This document shows, in pieces, positions 15,217 through 24,079 of a stretch of DNA of 64,000 nt (position 1 is the stretch's first letter; every line of letters begins with the position of its first letter). Both the position numbers and the translations under genes were made by a program. The notes under the pieces are model-generated. The model was given only the letters and a program-made list of their open reading frames with translations. It searched no databases and was not told where the DNA came from. This DNA comes from Pseudomonas putida (GTDB lineage Bacteria > Pseudomonadota > Gammaproteobacteria > Pseudomonadales > Pseudomonadaceae). The stretch is from the NCBI RefSeq assembly GCF_003228315.1, contig NZ_CP029693.1:5428501-5492500 (forward strand), given 5' to 3'.

Positions 15217-17808
15217 TTAGACCGCTGGCGCCGTTTCGGCTTCGGCAGTCGGTTTTGGCAGCGACGACAGGAAGGCCATGATCAGCGCCGCCAGGTACGG
15301 CAGCGACTGCACCAGCAACATGGTGACCCAGAAGCGCATGTCGTTGCTCGGCATGCCGTTGACCAGGAAGATCCCCAGCGCCGCGCCCCACAGCAACAGC
15401 ATGATGAACAGCTCTTCCCGGGCTTCCGAGATCGCTACCCAGAAGCCGTGGTTATCGGCGTTCTTCGGCGTGCGGAAAAATGGAATGCTGCTGGTGAAGA
15501 AGCCGTACAGCACCGCCTTGGCGATGGTGTGCGACAAGGCCAGTCCCGCCAGGGCCGCGCAGAACGCATCCTTGAGGTTCACGCCCACGGCGCGACGGTA
15601 GAGGAAGATGATCTTGCCGACCTTGAACACGAACAGCGCCAGCGGCGGGATCGCGAAAATCAGCAGCGGCGGATCGACCCGCTGCGGCACGATGATCATC
15701 GCCGCCGACCACAACAAAGCACCGACGGTGAAGAAGATGTTCATGCCGTCCGCCACCCACGGCAGCCAGCCCGCGAGGAAGTGATAGCGCTGGCCACGGG
15801 TCAGTTCGGTGTCCTTGCCGCGCAGCAGGGCGCGGGTGTGGCGCTTGATGATCTGGATCGCGCCATAGGCCCAGCGGAACCGCTGCTTCTTGAAGTCGAT
15901 GAAGGTATCGGGCATCAGGCCCTTGCCGTAGCTGTCGTGGTAATAGGCTGCCGACAGACCTTTCTCGAACACCCGCAGGCCCAGCTCGGCGTCTTCGCAG
16001 ATGCACCAGTCGGCCCAGCCCAGCTCTTCGAGCACCGAGCGCCGGGTCATGGTCATGGTGCCGTGCTGGATGATCGCGTCGCGGTCGTTGCGGGTGACCA
16101 TGCCGATGTGGAAGAAGCCCTTGTATTCGGCGTAGCAGAGCTTCTTGAAGGTGCTTTCGTTCTGGTCGCGGTAGTCCTGCGGCGACTGCACCACGGCGAT
16201 TTTCGGATCGGCGAAGTGCGGCACCATGTGCTTGAGCCAGTTGGGGTGCACGCAGTAATCGGAGTCGATCACCGCAATCACTTCGGCATCCTTGGCGGTG
16301 TGCGGAATCAGGTAGTTCAGCGCGCCGCCCTTGAAGCCGGCCAGGGGCGCGACGTGGAAGAACTTGAAGCGCGGGCCGAGGGTTTCGCAGTAATCGCGCA
16401 CCGGTTCCCAGACCGCCGGGTCCTTGGTGTTGTTGTCGATGATCAGGACTTCGAAGTCCGGATAGTCGAGGTTGGCCAGGGCGTTGAGGGTCTGTTTGAC
16501 CATCTCCGGCGGCTCGTTGTAGCACGGCACATGGATCGAGACTTTCGGGCGGTAGCTGGAATCACCCACCACCGGCAGGAACTCCCGGCGCCGCTTGTGG
16601 ATCCACACCGCCTCGGCCAGTTCGTGTGCCTCGGTCAGCAGCACGATAAACACCCCGAGGGCGCCGAGGGCGAGGAGGAAGCCCACGGTCAGGCTGAACC
16701 AGGTGCTGTATTGCTGGCTGTAGTCGTAACCGATCCACACCAGCACCGAACCGCAGAGGAAGGCGATAAAGGTCAGGAAGGTGCGGCCACGCTGGCGCAG
16801 GGCCGAGCCGTCGATCATCAACAGGGTCAGCGACAACAGCGCCAGCACCACCGAGCCGATGGCCAACACGCGCCACTGTGGAATCGCGACCACCGGGCCT
16901 TCGAAGTTGAACTTCTGCTGACGCGCGGCGTTGAACACGCCCCAGTAAGCGCCCACCGAACCTTCGTCACTGGCCTTCCACGGCTGGTCGAACGCTTCGA
17001 TCACGAAGTAGTTGAAGCCCTGGCGGTTGAGCTTGTTGACCAGCGTGCGCAGGTAAATTGCCTGGTCTGCCGGCGACGCATCGGCGCCACCGCGCATGCG
17101 GCCGTTGCTCGGCCAGCCGATTTCGGACAGCAGCAGCGGCTTTTTCGGGAACATCTTTTTCAGGTCGCGGGCGCGATCGAGGACGAACTGCCCGGCCTTG
17201 TCCATCGGGATGAATTCCCAGTAGGGCAGGACGTGGGCGGCGATCAGGTCGACGTGCTTGGCCAGTTCCGGGTGTTCTTCCCATACGTGCCATTGCTCGG
17301 ACGTGGTCACCGGCACCTTCACGGCGGCACGGACGCGGTCGAGTAGGACGCTGAGTTCTTGGGCGGTGATTTCCTTGCGGAAGATCGCTTCGTTACCCAC
17401 CACGACACGCACAACGCTACGGGAGGAGTTGGCCAGTTCGATGGCGCGGGTGATTTCCCGCTCGTTGCGTTCCTGGTCCGGGCTGATCCAGATCCCCAGG
17501 GTCACCCGCAGGCCGAACTCTTCTGCAAGCTTTGGAATGTCTTCCAGCGTGCCATCAACCGAGTAAATACGGATGTTGTCCGTCAGCTTGCTCATGATTT
17601 CCAGGTCACGGCGCATCTGATCGTCAGTCGGGTACTGCTGTTTCTGTGGGAATTGGCCCTGCTGGAACGGCGAGTAGGAGAAGCCGGAGATCTGTTCAGG
17701 CCAGTTGGGGGCGGTGACCGGGCGGTTGATCAACGCCCAGAAGCCGGTAAACAAGGCGGCGATGGCGAGCACCACGACCAGGTTGAGTCCAAATTTACGG
17801 GATGACAT
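15217..17808 (-). CDS. ndvB: NdvB-type beta-glucan synthase (GH17-like domain + GT2 transferase)
   Basis: An 863-residue inner-membrane protein with two catalytic modules. Residues about 36-290 form a GH17-like glucanase/transglycosylase domain, with the acid/base in VVGNE (E140) and the nucleophile in SEIGWPSNG (E229). After two or more membrane helices (about 313-395), a GT2 domain shows HVPCYNE (426-432), DSD (515-517), ED (605-606) and the processivity motif QRFRW (642-646), then a C-terminal membrane bundle. This layout fits P. aeruginosa NdvB, which makes cyclic glucans linked to biofilm antibiotic tolerance (established there). A TTG at 17826 is in frame, but the ATG at 17808 is preferred. 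The linear or cyclic nature of the product is not certain. Confidence 0.87.
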   Translation of the reverse strand: MSSRKFGLNLVVVLAIAALFTGFWALINRPVTAPNWPEQISGFSYSPFQQGQFPQKQQYPTDDQMRRDLEIMSKLTDNIRIYSVDGTLEDIPKLAEEFGLRVTLGIWISPDQERNEREITRAIELANSSRSVVRVVVGNEAIFRKEITAQELSVLLDRVRAAVKVPVTTSEQWHVWEEHPELAKHVDLIAAHVLPYWEFIPMDKAGQFVLDRARDLKKMFPKKPLLLSEIGWPSNGRMRGGADASPADQAIYLRTLVNKLNRQGFNYFVIEAFDQPWKASDEGSVGAYWGVFNAARQQKFNFEGPVVAIPQWRVLAIGSVVLALLSLTLLMIDGSALRQRGRTFLTFIAFLCGSVLVWIGYDYSQQYSTWFSLTVGFLLALGALGVFIVLLTEAHELAEAVWIHKRRREFLPVVGDSSYRPKVSIHVPCYNEPPEMVKQTLNALANLDYPDFEVLIIDNNTKDPAVWEPVRDYCETLGPRFKFFHVAPLAGFKGGALNYLIPHTAKDAEVIAVIDSDYCVHPNWLKHMVPHFADPKIAVVQSPQDYRDQNESTFKKLCYAEYKGFFHIGMVTRNDRDAIIQHGTMTMTRRSVLEELGWADWCICEDAELGLRVFEKGLSAAYYHDSYGKGLMPDTFIDFKKQRFRWAYGAIQIIKRHTRALLRGKDTELTRGQRYHFLAGWLPWVADGMNIFFTVGALLWSAAMIIVPQRVDPPLLIFAIPPLALFVFKVGKIIFLYRRAVGVNLKDAFCAALAGLALSHTIAKAVLYGFFTSSIPFFRTPKNADNHGFWVAISEAREELFIMLLLWGAALGIFLVNGMPSNDMRFWVTMLLVQSLPYLAALIMAFLSSLPKPTAEAETAPAV

Positions 17809-17970
17809 GGTTATTTCGGGTTCCAAAGGCTGTGGAACGAGGGAACGGTTGGTTGCCGCAAAAGGGCGCGCATCCTACACCGGCAGTTCACTGAACGTAC
17901 ATCGGACAGGGAAATGCATGATGTTGGGCAATTTTGATTCACATAAGTTCTTACACATGCAGCTTGAAAC

Positions 17971-18000
17971 TTAAAACTTGTAGCGGCGAAGCCCTATAAT
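17971..18000 (+). promoter_or_regulatory. promoter of tcdA
   Basis: A consensus TATAAT at 17995-18000 with a weak upstream TTAAAA at 17971-17976 (18-bp spacer), 27 bp before the tcdA ATG. The transcript would have a very short leader that still contains GAGG. Confidence 0.55.
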
Positions 18001-18026
18001 GCGCGCCGGTTTTTGAGGTGACGGTC

Positions 18027-18839
18027 ATGAGTACAGAAGATCCGCGGTTTGCAGGCATCGCCCGCTTGTATGGCATCGAGGGGCTCGAGCGCCTGCGGGC
18101 GGCCCACGTGGCGATCGTCGGCGTGGGTGGCGTCGGTTCCTGGGCGGCGGAAGCCATGGCCCGGTGCGGTGTCGGCGAGATTTCGCTGTTTGATCTGGAC
18201 GACGTCTGCGTCAGCAACGCCAACCGTCAACTGCACGCGCTGGACAGCACCGTTGGCAAGCCCAAGGTCGAGGTGATGGCCGAGCGCCTGCGCGGGATCA
18301 ACCCGGATTGCACCGTGCATGCAGTGGCGGATTTCGTCACCCGAGACACCATGGCCGAGTACATCACGCCGAATATCGACTGCGTGATCGACTGCATCGA
18401 CAGTGTCAACGCCAAAGCGGCGCTGATCGCCTGGTGCAAGCGCCGCAAGATCCAGATCATCACCACGGGTGGTGCGGGCGGGCAAATCGACCCGACGCTG
18501 ATCCAGGTCTGCGACCTGAACCGGACGTTCAACGACCCGCTGGCCTCGAAAGTGCGCTCCACCCTGCGCCGCGACTACGGCTTCTCACGCACCGTGACCC
18601 GCCATTACAGCGTGCCGTGCGTGTTTTCCACCGAGCAGCTGCGCTACCCGAAACCGGACGGCAGCATTTGCCTGCAGAAGAGTTTTGTCGGTGATGGCGT
18701 GAAGCTGGACTGCGCCGGAGGTTTTGGCGCGGTGATGATGGTGACGGCGACGTTCGGCATGGTCGCGGCGACCAAGGCGGTGGACAAGATTGTGGCGGGA
18801 GTGCGGCGGCCGGCGGATCGGGTGAAGCCTCAAGCTTGA
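18027..18839 (+). CDS. tcdA: tRNA threonylcarbamoyladenosine dehydratase TcdA
   Basis: A 270-residue E1-like (ThiF/HesA superfamily) enzyme that dehydrates t6A37 of tRNA to cyclic ct6A with ATP. The nucleotide-binding motif GVGGVGSW is at residues 32-39. RFAGIARLYG, SLFDLDDVCVSNANRQ and TTGGAGGQIDPT are typical TcdA blocks. In E. coli it is also called CsdL and works with CsdA-CsdE; here csdA and a sufE-type gene are the next two genes, on the opposite strand, which supports the assignment. A GTG at 18018 is also in frame; the ATG at 18027 with GAGG upstream is chosen. Confidence 0.93.
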   Translation: MSTEDPRFAGIARLYGIEGLERLRAAHVAIVGVGGVGSWAAEAMARCGVGEISLFDLDDVCVSNANRQLHALDSTVGKPKVEVMAERLRGINPDCTVHAVADFVTRDTMAEYITPNIDCVIDCIDSVNAKAALIAWCKRRKIQIITTGGAGGQIDPTLIQVCDLNRTFNDPLASKVRSTLRRDYGFSRTVTRHYSVPCVFSTEQLRYPKPDGSICLQKSFVGDGVKLDCAGGFGAVMMVTATFGMVAATKAVDKIVAGVRRPADRVKPQA

Positions 18840-18860
18840 TGGGTGTGGCTGATGGCCTCT

Positions 18861-18936
18861 TCGCGAGCAAGCTCGCTCCCACAATGGATCTGTGTCGAAT
18901 ACAAATCCCCTGTGGGAGCGAGCCTGCTCGCGATGG
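18861..18936. repeat. REPIN between tcdA and the sufE-type gene
   Basis: A short REPIN between convergent genes: left half 18861-18882, right half about 18910-18936, spacer about 27 bp. The halves differ (GCAAGCTCGC on one side, GAGCCTGCTC on the other). Confidence 0.85.
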
Positions 18937-18939
18937 CGA

Positions 18940-19344
18940 TTAACCGGCCAACTCATTCATCCGCTGAAGCACTGCATTCAAACCATTACTGCGCGACTGC
19001 GATAACTGCCGCCCCAGCCCCAACTGATTGAACCAATCCGCCAGATCCACCTGCTTGAGCTCAGCTGCGGACAGTCCGTTGACCCGCGCCAGCAGCAACG
19101 CCACCAGCCCACGAATCAACCGCGCATCGCTGCCGGCCCTGAACAGCCAGTGGCCATCCTTCAGTTCACCCACCAGCCACATCTGGCTCTCACAGCCGTG
19201 CACCCGATTGGCCTCGCACATTTCCACTTCGCTCAGTGCGGGCAGGCGCTCGCCCCACTGCATCAACAGGCGCGCCCGTTGTTCCCAGCCCGGCAGATCC
19301 TGAAAGGCTTGCAGCGCGGCCATGGCTTCGGCGGGCAGGTTCAT
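18940..19344 (-). CDS. SufE/CsdE family sulfur acceptor protein
   Basis: A 134-residue SufE-fold protein that accepts persulfide sulfur from a cysteine desulfurase and passes it on. The acceptor cysteine is C51 in RVHGCESQMWL, the diagnostic block. The C-terminal LADWFNQLGLGRQLSQSRSNGLNAVL is conserved in the family. Its start overlaps the csdA stop by 4 bp, so desulfurase and acceptor are made together. The pairing with CsdA and the nearby tcdA suggest CsdE rather than SufE of an Fe-S operon; there is no sufBCD here. Confidence 0.92.
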   Translation of the reverse strand: MNLPAEAMAALQAFQDLPGWEQRARLLMQWGERLPALSEVEMCEANRVHGCESQMWLVGELKDGHWLFRAGSDARLIRGLVALLLARVNGLSAAELKQVDLADWFNQLGLGRQLSQSRSNGLNAVLQRMNELAG

Positions 19345-20546
19345 CGCAGCAGCTCCAGCGACTGATCCAGCGCTTCAAGGAATCGCTCCAGATCCTCGGA
19401 ATCGTTGTACAGCGCCAGAGACACGCGAATCGCCCCGGCCAGTTCGAAGCTTTTGAGCAGCGGCATGGCGCAGTGGTGACCGGCGCGAACGGCGATCCCT
19501 TGTTCGGTCAGCAAGTGCGCCAGATCCGAGTTATGCACACCCTCGACGGTAAAACTGGCCAGCGCCACTTGCGGCTTGCCCAGCAGGCGGATGCCGCTGC
19601 GTGATGCCAGGCCCTTGAGCAGGCAGTCATGCAACGCCGCTTCATGGGCGGACACGGCGTATTGATCGAGTCCGTTGAGGTAGTCCAGGGTCGCGCCCAG
19701 GCCGATGATGCTGGAAACCGGCGGTGTGCCTGCCTCGAAACCCAACGGCGCCGGCCGAAAGCGCGCGTCGTGGTAGTTGGCGTCCAGTACCATCTCGCCG
19801 CCGAATTGCCAGTGGCGTAGCTGTTGCAGGGCTTCGTGGCGTCCGAACAACACACCCAGGCCGTCGGGGCCATAGAGTTTGTGACTGGAAAACACATAGA
19901 AGTCGCAACCCAGTGCCTGCACGTCATGGCGACCGTGGACCACGCCCTGGGCGCCATCGATGACCGTCAAGGCATTGTGTGCCTTGGCCAAGGCCAGCAA
20001 TGCCGGCAACGGTTGCCAGGCACCGATCACGTTGGACAGCTGGCTGACGGCCAATAGGCGAGTGCGTGGGCCGATCAATTGTGCCGCGGCTTCGAGGTCG
20101 ATCACGCCGTCGCTATCCAGCGGCAGGATGACCAGTTTCAAATCGCGTCGGTGTGCCAGTTGCTGCCATGGCAGCAGGTTGGCGTGGTGCTCCAGGGCGC
20201 TGATGACAATTTCATCTCCCGGTTGGAAAAGAGGTTCCAGGCCATAGGCCAGGAGATTCAGCGCCGATGTAGCGCCGTGGGTAAAGATGATCTGCCCGCT
20301 GTCACCGGCATTGAGCCATTGCGCGGCTTTGCGGCGGCTGTCCTCGAACGCCTGGGTGGCGTGGGCGCCGGGCAAGTGTTGCGCGCGATGCACGTTGGCC
20401 GCGCCGTTGGCGTAGTAGTGCGCCAGGGCGTCGAGCAGGGCTTGGGGCTTTTGTGTGGTGGCGGCGTTGTCCAGATAGGTCTGGGCTTGCCGTTGCAGCG
20501 CGGCGATGGCCGGGAAATCGGCGCGCCAGGGGGAGAGAATCATCAT
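19341..20546 (-). CDS. csdA: cysteine desulfurase CsdA (SufS/CsdA type)
   Basis: The encoded 401-residue class V PLP enzyme removes sulfur from cysteine. PLP lysine K223 lies in SSHKLYGPDG, and H120 in SALEHHANLLPW stacks on the cofactor. The catalytic cysteine is C359 in VRAGHHCAMPL, a type II (SufS/CsdA) arrangement. Length is normal. The ATG at 20546 is followed by a second ATG codon; either could be used. It is the first gene of a two-gene unit with the sufE-type gene. Confidence 0.94.
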   Translation of the reverse strand: MMILSPWRADFPAIAALQRQAQTYLDNAATTQKPQALLDALAHYYANGAANVHRAQHLPGAHATQAFEDSRRKAAQWLNAGDSGQIIFTHGATSALNLLAYGLEPLFQPGDEIVISALEHHANLLPWQQLAHRRDLKLVILPLDSDGVIDLEAAAQLIGPRTRLLAVSQLSNVIGAWQPLPALLALAKAHNALTVIDGAQGVVHGRHDVQALGCDFYVFSSHKLYGPDGLGVLFGRHEALQQLRHWQFGGEMVLDANYHDARFRPAPLGFEAGTPPVSSIIGLGATLDYLNGLDQYAVSAHEAALHDCLLKGLASRSGIRLLGKPQVALASFTVEGVHNSDLAHLLTEQGIAVRAGHHCAMPLLKSFELAGAIRVSLALYNDSEDLERFLEALDQSLELLR

Positions 20547-20571
20547 CGTGTTCGGCCTTTACGCCTGCCCC

Positions 20572-20673
20572 CTGTAGGAGCGAGCCTGCTCGCGATGGAT
20601 ACATGGACGACACGGGCTGTCTGATGCCGCGCGTTATCGTTGACGTCCATCGCGAGCAGGCTCGCTCCTACAG
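20572..20673. repeat. REPIN between dapD and csdA
   Basis: REP cores at about 20572-20595 and 20649-20673. Its roughly 53-bp spacer, read on the minus strand, closely resembles the spacer of the REPIN at 22233 (shared block AGACAGCCCGTGTCGTCC), so the two are related copies in opposite orientation. Confidence 0.88.
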
Positions 20674-20694
20674 GGAGGCGGGTGGTCGTGTGGC

Positions 20695-21729
20695 TTAGTT
20701 GTGAGCGTGCAGCGCTTCGTTCAGTTCGATGGCCGATTTGTGGGTTTTGCACTCCACGGCACCGGTCTCCGAATTGCGACGGAACAGCAGGTCGGTCTGG
20801 CCAGCCAGTTCACGGGCTTTCACCACTTTGACCAGTTGGTTTTTCTCGTCCAGCAGCGCCACTTTGGTGCCGGCGGTGACGTACAGGCCCGACTCAACGG
20901 TGTTGCGGTCGCCCAACGGGATGCCGATACCGGCGTTGGCGCCGATCAGGCAGCCTTCGCCAACCTTGATGACGATGTTGCCGCCACCGGACAGGGTGCC
21001 CATGGTCGAGCAACCGCCGCCCAGGTCCGAACCCTTGCCGACGAATACGCCCGCGGATACGCGGCCTTCGATCATGCCCGGGCCTTCGGTGCCGGCGTTG
21101 AAGTTGATGAAGCCTTCGTGCATCACGGTGGTGCCTTCGCCCACGTAGGCGCCTAGGCGCAGGCGCGCGGCGTCAGCGATACGCACGCCGGCCGGTACCA
21201 CGTAGTCGGTCATTTTCGGGAACTTGTCCACCGAGAACACTTCCAGCAGCTCGCCGCGCAGACGGGCTTCGAGTTGATGCTCGGCAAGTTCCGACAGGTC
21301 GATGGCGCCCTGGCTGGTCCAGGCCACGTTCGGCAGCAGCGGGAAGATGCCGGCCAGGTTCAGGCCGTGTGGCTTGACCAGGCGGTGGGACAGCAGGTGC
21401 AGCTTGAGGTAGGCCTCAGGGGTCGACGACAACTGGGCGTCTTCGGCCAGCAGGGTGGCGACCAGCGGCTTGTGGCTCTCGGCCAGGCGGGTCAGCAGTG
21501 CAGCCTGGGCAGCGTCGACACCCTTGACGGCTTCAGCCAGTTGCGAGGCTTGGGCAGTGGTGAAGGCGATGGCCTGGTTGCCTTCGCTGTAGCCCAGGAT
21601 CGGCGCGATGGCGGCGACCAGTTCGGCCGACGGGTTGAGCAGTGGCTGTGCGTAGAACACTTCCAGCCAGGCGCCTTGACGGTTTTGAGTGCCGACACCG
21701 AAGGCCAGGCTGAACAGGGTAGTGGACAT
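20695..21729 (-). CDS. dapD: tetrahydrodipicolinate N-succinyltransferase DapD
   Basis: The product is a 344-residue acyltransferase that succinylates tetrahydrodipicolinate using succinyl-CoA, in the lysine/diaminopimelate pathway. The C-terminal half is a left-handed beta-helix: VRIADAARLRLGAYVGEGTTVMHEGF, then GVFVGKGSDLGGGCSTMGTLSG and LIGANAGIGIPLGDR. It belongs to the long Pseudomonas-type DapD group. The ATG has AGAGGT at good spacing. It lies 32 bp downstream of the ArsC/YffB-like gene, so the two are probably cotranscribed. Confidence 0.95.
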   Translation of the reverse strand: MSTTLFSLAFGVGTQNRQGAWLEVFYAQPLLNPSAELVAAIAPILGYSEGNQAIAFTTAQASQLAEAVKGVDAAQAALLTRLAESHKPLVATLLAEDAQLSSTPEAYLKLHLLSHRLVKPHGLNLAGIFPLLPNVAWTSQGAIDLSELAEHQLEARLRGELLEVFSVDKFPKMTDYVVPAGVRIADAARLRLGAYVGEGTTVMHEGFINFNAGTEGPGMIEGRVSAGVFVGKGSDLGGGCSTMGTLSGGGNIVIKVGEGCLIGANAGIGIPLGDRNTVESGLYVTAGTKVALLDEKNQLVKVVKARELAGQTDLLFRRNSETGAVECKTHKSAIELNEALHAHN

Positions 21730-21761
21730 GTTGATACCTCTAACAAATTGAAACGGGCTGC

Positions 21762-22124
21762 TTACTTCAGAGCTGCCGCGTAGATATCTGGCTTGAAGCC
21801 AATCAGGGTTCGTTCACCGAGATCGAGCACCGGGCGCTTGATCATCGAGGGTTGTGCGAGCATCAGTCCGATGGCTTTCGACTGGTCGAGATCGGCTTTG
21901 CGTTCGTCATCGAGCTTGCGAAAGGTCGTGCCTGCACGGTTCAACACCACTTCCCAGCCGTGCTCGTCGCACCATTGGGTCAGGTGTTCACGGTCGATAC
22001 CGACCGCTTTGTAATCATGAAAGTCGTAGCTGACAGCGTGTTCATCGAGCCAGGTGCGCGCCTTTTTCATGGTGTCGCAGGCTTTGATGCCGAAAAGGTG
22101 CAACGTTTTGCTTGAAACGGTCAA
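21762..22124 (-). CDS. ArsC family (YffB/Spx-like) reductase, TTG start
   Basis: A 120-residue thioredoxin-fold protein of the arsenate reductase/Spx superfamily, YffB-like. The active-site block is FGIKACDTMKKARTW with C16; RPVLDLGERTLIGF is the conserved C-terminal part. The start is inferred as TTG at 22124, preceded by AAGGGGG; no in-frame ATG or GTG lies nearby, and upstream sequence runs into a REPIN. A minus-strand CATAAT at 22172-22167 may be its -10 box. Its physiological role is not known; an arsenate role is unlikely given the dapD neighbour and absence of other ars genes. Confidence 0.85.
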   Translation of the reverse strand: MTVSSKTLHLFGIKACDTMKKARTWLDEHAVSYDFHDYKAVGIDREHLTQWCDEHGWEVVLNRAGTTFRKLDDERKADLDQSKAIGLMLAQPSMIKRPVLDLGERTLIGFKPDIYAAALK

Positions 22125-22437
22125 GGAATCGCCCCCTTTACAGGTGCTGGAGAAAAAAGGTGACGGATTATGCCATGACCGGACGGTTTCGCGGCGGCTG
22201 TGGTCGGGTTTGTCATGCATAAAACCCGGACCCTGTAGGAGCCGAGCTTGCTCGCGATGGTCGTTAACGATAACGCGGGGCACCAGACAGCCCGTGTCGT
22301 CCTGGCGTCCATCGCGAGCAAGCTCGGCTCCTACAGGGATTGTGGCGTGCGCGTGCGACATAGGTGCAAGGGTCATCAGCAGTCTAAGCGTCTAATATGG
22401 CACTTCTACGCTGTCGATTGCCCGGGAACCACGCTTT
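22125..22437. other. 313-bp divergent gap, mostly REPIN
   Basis: Between the ArsC-like gene (minus) and the antiporter gene (plus). It holds a candidate -10 for the ArsC-like gene near 22167-22172, a REPIN at 22233-22336 and a weak plus-strand TAATAT at 22393-22398 that may serve the antiporter. I see no gene in it. Confidence 0.6.
22233..22336. repeat. REPIN upstream of the antiporter gene
   Basis: Inverted pair whose cores carry an extra C (GTAGGAGCCGAGCTTGCTCGC) on both arms, so the change is symmetric and the hairpin is kept. The spacer matches the reverse complement of the REPIN at 20572. Confidence 0.88.
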
Positions 22438-24069
22438 ATGCAAACCGCTTACACCGTCCTGATCCTGTTGATGCTGGTGGGGGTTTCACGCCTGATCGGA
22501 CGGGTTGTTCCGCTGCCGCTGCCCCTGGTGCAAATCGCCGCGGGTGCATTGCTGGCGTGGCCGACGCTGGGGTTGCATGTGGCGCTGGATCCCGAGCTGT
22601 TTCTGTTCCTGTTCCTGCCGCCGCTGTTGTTTTCCGATGGCTGGCGCATGCCCAAGCGCGAGTTCTGGCGCTTGCGCGGGCCGATCCTGACGCTGGCGGT
22701 GGGCCTGGTGCTGTTTACCGTGGTTGGCGCCGGGTATTTCATTCACTGGCTGTTGCCGGATATTCCACTGGCGGTGGCGTTTGCGCTGGCAGCGGTACTG
22801 TCGCCCACGGATGCCGTGGCGGTTTCGGCCATTGCCCAGAATCGCCTGCCTACACCCCTGATGCATATGCTGCAGGGCGAGGCATTGATGAATGATGCTT
22901 CGGGCCTGGTGACGTTCAAGTTCGCCCTGGCGGCGGCAATCACTGGCGTCTTTTCGCTGGCCAACGCCAGTGTGACCTTCGTGTTGGTGGCGGTAGGCGG
23001 GCTGGCCATTGGCGTCGCCTTGAGCTGGCTGGTCGGGCGCTTGCGCTCCTGGATGATCGCTCGAGGCTGGGATGATCCGGCCACCCATGTGGTGTTCATG
23101 TTGCTGCTGCCATTCGCCGCTTATGTACTGGCCGAGCGTGTAGGTGCGTCGGGCATTCTTTCGGCGGTGGCGGCGGGGATGATGCAGAGCTGGCTGGATC
23201 TGCTGCCACGCCAGACCAATACCCGCCTGCTCAATCGCAGCGTCTGGTCGTTGCTGGAGTTCGCCTTCAACGGTCTGATCTTTCTGCTGCTGGGTTTGCA
23301 GCTTCCCGACATCATCAAGGCGGTGGCCAGCCATGAAGATTCGCTGTGGCCGACGCTGCTGTATCGCGGTTTCGACGTGCTGGCGATTTTCCTGGTGCTG
23401 CTGGTGTTGCGGTTTGTCTGGGTGCAGAGCATCTGGCGGCTGTCTATTTTTGTACGGCGCCTGCGTGGGAAGGAGGAGATCACCCGGGTGCCGAGCGCGC
23501 GTTCCTGCTGGCTACTGACGGTCGGTGGTGTTCGCGGTGCGGTGACTCTGGCGGGTGTGATGTCGGTGCCGATGTTTATGGGCGCGAGTGCCTTTCCGGA
23601 ACGCGACCTGCTGATTTTCATCGCTGCCGGGGTAATTTTGATGTCGTTGATTGCCGCGTGTATTGCCTTGCCGCTGTTGCTGCGCGGTATCGACAAAGGC
23701 CCGGACGACAAGCGTCGCAATGAAGTGCGCGACGCCTGGCGCAAGACGGCCGAAGCGGCGATTCATTCGCTGGAAACCGAAGAGGTCAATCCGCAGGATG
23801 CGGCTCAGGCCGCGCTGGCGGCGGAGCTCAAGGCACGGATCATGTCCGAGTACCGGCATCAACTGGAGGTGTTCAACGACTCCGCCGAGGCCCAGGCCCT
23901 GGCGTTTCAGATGGACTTGCTGGAGCGGCGCTTGCGTTTGAAGGCGCTACGGGCGCAGCGCCTGGAGTTGTACAGCCTCAGTCGGCAGCACCAGATTGGC
24001 GATGACGTGTTGCGTGAGGTGTTGGCGGAGCTTGATCTGAGTGAGGCCAAGCTCGGTCAGGTGAAATAA
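22438..24069 (+). CDS. Na+/H+ antiporter, CPA1 (NhaP-like) family
   Basis: A 543-residue inner-membrane cation/proton antiporter. About 12 hydrophobic segments fill residues 1-420. FLFLPPLLFSDGWRM is the family block near residue 60. LSPTDAVAVSAI (about 121-132) and GEALMNDASGLVTFKFAL (about 146-163) are the ion-binding helices of CPA1 exchangers. A charged cytoplasmic tail follows from about residue 425. It probably expels Na+ or K+ in exchange for protons; ion preference cannot be read. It stands alone between two REPINs. Confidence 0.92.
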   Translation: MQTAYTVLILLMLVGVSRLIGRVVPLPLPLVQIAAGALLAWPTLGLHVALDPELFLFLFLPPLLFSDGWRMPKREFWRLRGPILTLAVGLVLFTVVGAGYFIHWLLPDIPLAVAFALAAVLSPTDAVAVSAIAQNRLPTPLMHMLQGEALMNDASGLVTFKFALAAAITGVFSLANASVTFVLVAVGGLAIGVALSWLVGRLRSWMIARGWDDPATHVVFMLLLPFAAYVLAERVGASGILSAVAAGMMQSWLDLLPRQTNTRLLNRSVWSLLEFAFNGLIFLLLGLQLPDIIKAVASHEDSLWPTLLYRGFDVLAIFLVLLVLRFVWVQSIWRLSIFVRRLRGKEEITRVPSARSCWLLTVGGVRGAVTLAGVMSVPMFMGASAFPERDLLIFIAAGVILMSLIAACIALPLLLRGIDKGPDDKRRNEVRDAWRKTAEAAIHSLETEEVNPQDAAQAALAAELKARIMSEYRHQLEVFNDSAEAQALAFQMDLLERRLRLKALRAQRLELYSLSRQHQIGDDVLREVLAELDLSEAKLGQVK

Positions 24070-24079
24070 AATTCGGCCC

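Noticed and set aside
15448..17346. 632-codon plus-strand frame antisense to the ndvB-type gene
   Set aside because: The minus-strand frame has clear GH17 and GT2 catalytic motifs; the plus-strand frame has none.
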